A DNA stretch of 64,000 bases, taken from positions 62,001-126,000 of the forward strand of contig NZ_MUHF01000016.1 of NCBI RefSeq assembly GCF_002217435.1, in the 5' to 3' direction. Below, one piece after another: positions 61,819 to 64,000 of the stretch; position 1 is the stretch's first letter, and the number at the start of each line of letters is the position of its first letter. Origin of the DNA: Flavobacterium reichenbachii. Lineage in GTDB: Bacteria > Bacteroidota > Bacteroidia > Flavobacteriales > Flavobacteriaceae. A program made the position numbers and the translations under genes. The notes below the pieces were generated by a model. That model saw only the letters and a list, made by a program, of their open reading frames with translations, was not told where the DNA came from and searched no databases.

Positions 61819-62295
61819 CTAAAACAAACTTTGCTGTGTAGAAGGATTTTCATGTTCAAGCAGCCATTTCTTGCGGGATAATCCGCCGGCGTAACCAGTT
61901 AAAGAACCATTTGTGCCAATAACACGATGACAGGGAATCACAATCCAAAGCGGATTTTTGCCATTTGCAGATGCTACAGCACGAATCGCTTTTATATCGC
62001 CTAGCTTTTTGGTTTGGTCCATATAACTAACGGTTTTTCCGTAAGGAATTTCCAGTAATGCTTTCCAGACTTTTTGCTGAAATTCGGTGCCTTTTGGGTT
62101 TATTTTTAAATCAAAGTCGGTTCTTTTCCCTTCAAAATACTCTTCAAGCTGTAAAACGGCTTCTTTTAAAACTTCTGGAATTTCTGCTGAAACTTCATTT
62201 GTGCCGACATCAGAAACCGAAATTACAGCAATACCATCTGCATCTCCAACTATTTTGGTGATTCCTAAAGGCGAATTGATGTAAACTGTTTCCAT
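61819..62295 (-). CDS. ogt: methylated-DNA--protein-cysteine methyltransferase
   Basis: This is a suicide repair enzyme that removes methyl groups from O6-methylguanine. The 158 residues contain the acceptor Cys122 in IVIPCHRVIGTNG, the DNA-recognition wing YAGGLSRKKWLLEHE and the helix-turn-helix TEFQQKVWKALLEIPYGKT. The N-terminal part is short, as in small Ogt proteins. It probably acts alongside the AlkZ-like and exonuclease genes upstream on the same strand. Confidence 0.95.
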   Translation of the reverse strand: METVYINSPLGITKIVGDADGIAVISVSDVGTNEVSAEIPEVLKEAVLQLEEYFEGKRTDFDLKINPKGTEFQQKVWKALLEIPYGKTVSYMDQTKKLGDIKAIRAVASANGKNPLWIVIPCHRVIGTNGSLTGYAGGLSRKKWLLEHENPSTQQSLF

Positions 62296-62333
62296 ATTTT
62301 TTAACCGTAAAGTTCGAAAAGTTTTTGTTTTTC

Positions 62334-62446
62334 ACCATATAAGTGATGTAAGTAAATTTAAGTTTTTACTTGATCATAGTACTTAAATAAACTTTGCGTA
62401 AAGTTTAGCTAGGCTGATTTAAATGAACTTATATCACTTACATGGT
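62334..62446. repeat. ACCATATAAGT palindromic spacer repeat, copy 2
   Basis: ACCATATAAGTGATGTAAGT at the left (62334-62353) pairs with ACTTATATCACTTACATGGT at the right (62427-62446) with two mismatches. The right arm ends exactly at the epimerase stop codon. The loop holds a second word set (AAACTTTGCGTAAAGTTT). The layout equals that at 18073. Confidence 0.7.
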
Positions 62447-63271
62447 TTAATAATTCTCCATCTTAAACTTATAGTTTAAAATGTTTTCAATTTTTTCGCT
62501 TGAAATTATCTTTTTGATATTCGATTTTTCAGCACTGAATTTCGGTAAAATCAAGTTGTGTTCTTTTGCTTTTTGAGTGTAATATTCCTGTCTGCTTGGG
62601 TGAAAAGGCGCAACGGCGTTGAAAAATTCATTCCATTTTGATTGATGAATGATTGCTTCAATAATTTCAATACAATCATTTTGATGAATTAAGTTTACGG
62701 GCGCGTCTGGATTTTCGAGATTTTCCTTTCCGGCTAGAAATTTTACAGGATGACGATCCTCGCCAATCAATCCGCCGAAACGTAGAATTGTAGTTTCAAA
62801 ATTTTGATTTTTTTGAAGCAGTGCTTCTGCCAAAAGCAATTGCTTACCGCTTTCGGTTTCTGGATTAGGAATTGTTTCTTCTGTAATTATTCCGTTTTCA
62901 TCTCCATAAACAGACGTTGAGCTTACAAAAAGCAGTTTCTGGATATTCGATTTTTCTATAAACGGAATCAGATTTTCTATTTTCTCTACAAAAATCTTTT
63001 GGGTAGAATTGGCATCATCGGCATTCTTTCCTCTTAATTTTGGTGGAATATCGATAATTAAGATTTCGCTTTCTGCTAAAAATTCTTTGATACTTTCAGA
63101 AACACCTTCACTTTCAAGTGTAACTAAAAAAGGATTTATTTCCGCTTCTTCTAAAATCGGAAGTTTGTTTTCTGAAGTTGTCGATCCGTTTATCGAATTT
63201 CCTCTTTCGATCAGCTTTTTTGCCAAAGGAAATCCAAGCCAGCCACAGCCTAATATACTTATTTGTTTCAT
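62447..63271 (-). CDS. NAD(P)-binding epimerase-like protein (YeeZ type SDR)
   Basis: This 274-residue protein has the Rossmann start ISILGCGWLGFPLAKKLIER, followed by VFVEKIENLIPFIEKSNIQK and LLFVSSTSVYGDENGIITEE with the Tyr-containing motif of extended SDR proteins, and LIHQNDCIEIIEAIIHQSKW. It matches the YeeZ-like NAD-dependent epimerase group; no sugar substrate can be assigned. The start at 63271 is preferred to 63289. The GNAT gene lies 124 nt upstream on the same strand. Confidence 0.85.
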   Translation of the reverse strand: MKQISILGCGWLGFPLAKKLIERGNSINGSTTSENKLPILEEAEINPFLVTLESEGVSESIKEFLAESEILIIDIPPKLRGKNADDANSTQKIFVEKIENLIPFIEKSNIQKLLFVSSTSVYGDENGIITEETIPNPETESGKQLLLAEALLQKNQNFETTILRFGGLIGEDRHPVKFLAGKENLENPDAPVNLIHQNDCIEIIEAIIHQSKWNEFFNAVAPFHPSRQEYYTQKAKEHNLILPKFSAEKSNIKKIISSEKIENILNYKFKMENY

Positions 63272-63280
63272 TTTTTCTTT

Positions 63281-63305
63281 AAGGTACAAAGTTACAAAGG
63301 TTCAT
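63281..63305. repeat. CAAAG words upstream of the epimerase-like gene
   Basis: AGGTACAAAGTTACAAAGGT repeats the spacer words seen at 16433, 26541 and 34356, here just upstream of the start codon (between 63271 and 63395). It is a short member of the same family. Confidence 0.45.
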
Positions 63306-63394
63306 TCCCGAATCTTTGGCTGCAATGTTTTTACATTAGGCAAATTAATATTTGCAGATAAAAGCACAAAAATCTGGGTGAAATAAAAAACGCT

Positions 63395-63844
63395 TTACAA
63401 ATTTAGCGTAAATCGAACTTTGTCTTTTCCTTTTGCACCAATTCTGTTATAAAATTTAATGGCCCTTGTATTAAATTGAGGTGTCTGCCACTGGATATTG
63501 ACACAATTATTTTCGGCTGCTTTTTCTTTTAGTTTTTCAATTAAAACTTCGCCAATTCCAAAGCTTCTAGCTTCTTCTTCGAGAAAGAGGCAATCCATGT
63601 AGAGAAAAGCAGCCGCATCCCAAGTTGAAAAATCATAGGTATAAGAAACATACCCTACAATTGTTTCTTTTGTGGCGACAACCAAGCAGAATAATTTTGG
63701 ATGTTCATTAAAAAGAGCTTTTTTCAAACCTTCTTCCTTTTCTTCCGGATAAAAAACTGCTTTTTCAAATGCAGCGTGTTTTTGACAGAGAATGACCAAT
63801 TTTGGTAAATCGGTTATCTGGCAGTTTCTTATTATATATTCCAT
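63395..63844 (-). CDS. GNAT family N-acetyltransferase
   Basis: This predicted acetyltransferase has 149 residues. It shows IIRNCQITDLPKLVILCQKH, the central FCLVVATKETIVGYVSYTYD, and the acetyl-CoA region MDCLFLEEEARSFGIGEVLI followed by NIQWQTPQFNTRAIKFYNRI. The substrate is unknown. The start overlaps the end of the upstream gene by 13 nt, so the two are coupled. Confidence 0.88.
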   Translation of the reverse strand: MEYIIRNCQITDLPKLVILCQKHAAFEKAVFYPEEKEEGLKKALFNEHPKLFCLVVATKETIVGYVSYTYDFSTWDAAAFLYMDCLFLEEEARSFGIGEVLIEKLKEKAAENNCVNIQWQTPQFNTRAIKFYNRIGAKGKDKVRFTLNL

Positions 63845-64000
63845 TGCAAATTGATCTCAGATTGTAAAAAATTAATAAAATGATTGAAATAATCCGGATA
63901 ATCTTCATTGGCCCGTATTGCAATAAAATGCTTTCTTTTTAAACCATTTTTTCCAACTTTTACAGCTTTGACCGTATTCGATTTTAAATAAGGCTGCAAC
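63832..64000 (-). CDS. C-terminal fragment of a probable LysR-type regulator
   Basis: The last 55 codons of a gene enter from the right edge. They read LQPYLKSNTVKAVKVGKNGL, then KRKHFIAIRANEDYPDYFNH and FINFLQSEINLQWNI. The pattern of a hydrophobic strand, an arginine-containing loop and a closing amphipathic helix resembles the end of a LysR substrate-binding domain. It is too short to be sure. The frame overlaps the GNAT start by 13 nt. Confidence 0.4.
   Translation of the reverse strand, partial: LQPYLKSNTVKAVKVGKNGLKRKHFIAIRANEDYPDYFNHFINFLQSEINLQWNI

Noticed and set aside
1..64000. tRNA, rRNA, riboswitch and prophage signals
   Set aside because: No tRNA-like cloverleaf, rRNA stretch, known riboswitch motif or phage gene was seen by eye; a covariance-model search would settle this.

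Overview
The window is a 64 kb chromosomal segment of an AT-rich Bacteroidetes, almost certainly a Flavobacterium or close relative. The evidence is the gliding lipoprotein GldH next to RicT, a TonB-dependent receptor with an N-terminal carboxypeptidase-like domain, lipoproteins with Bacteroidetes-type signals, a lycopene cyclase, TAnnTTTG-type promoter -7 elements, and weak Shine-Dalgarno signals throughout. No rRNA, tRNA, CRISPR array or intact insertion sequence was seen.

Layout: 0-8 kb holds the N-terminus of an S41 protease, rnpA, an acyltransferase (plsC), an acyl-ACP desaturase, an HD hydrolase, a DUF4349 protein and the ferrous-iron operon feoA-feoB plus a 40-residue Cys-tailed FeoB partner. 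8-11 kb holds an SCO1-type copper protein, an M13 peptidase and an effector-binding protein. 11-23 kb is a haem supercluster. One strand carries hemA-hemC-hemD-hemE-(four small genes)-hemF-hemB-cytochrome c. An AraC regulator, hemH, a YcxB-like gene and hemJ diverge from it. 23-26 kb carries a NtrY-like kinase, an enoyl-CoA hydratase and a small unknown. 26-33 kb is a metal homeostasis block: a DtxR/MntR regulator, an NRAMP transporter fused to a UspA domain, a Fur/Zur-type regulator, MerC, a TonB receptor and a secreted thioredoxin, with palindromic operators visible at the promoters. A lycopene cyclase and a bacilliredoxin follow.

34-38 kb is the most unusual part. TrhO and TrhP, the two independent enzymes known to make 5-hydroxyuridine at the tRNA wobble position, are neighbours. 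They share a homologous C-terminal domain, and a 4Fe-4S ferredoxin gene is translationally coupled to trhP. Between them sits a decayed REP-associated tyrosine transposase (RAYT) with four pairs of REP-like palindromes.

38-45.5 kb is a one-strand accessory block of lipoproteins, small unknown proteins and two ankyrin-repeat proteins. 45.8-64 kb returns to core genes: ricT, gldH, a class A penicillin-binding protein, a CoA-transferase pair, an outer-membrane barrel, a phosphoesterase, dinB, a PAS protein, fumarase, a frameshifted lipoprotein, a SpmA/SpmB-type membrane protein, an alkylation-repair-like trio (AlkZ-like, DEDD exonuclease, Ogt), an epimerase-like protein and a GNAT acetyltransferase.

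Many intergenic spacers are filled with a few families of short palindromic or tandem 'word' repeats (AACCTTTG/CAAAGGTT, ACCATATAAGTGATGTAAG, CACAAATT, 14-nt tandems). These are noted separately because gene annotation alone would leave them unexplained.
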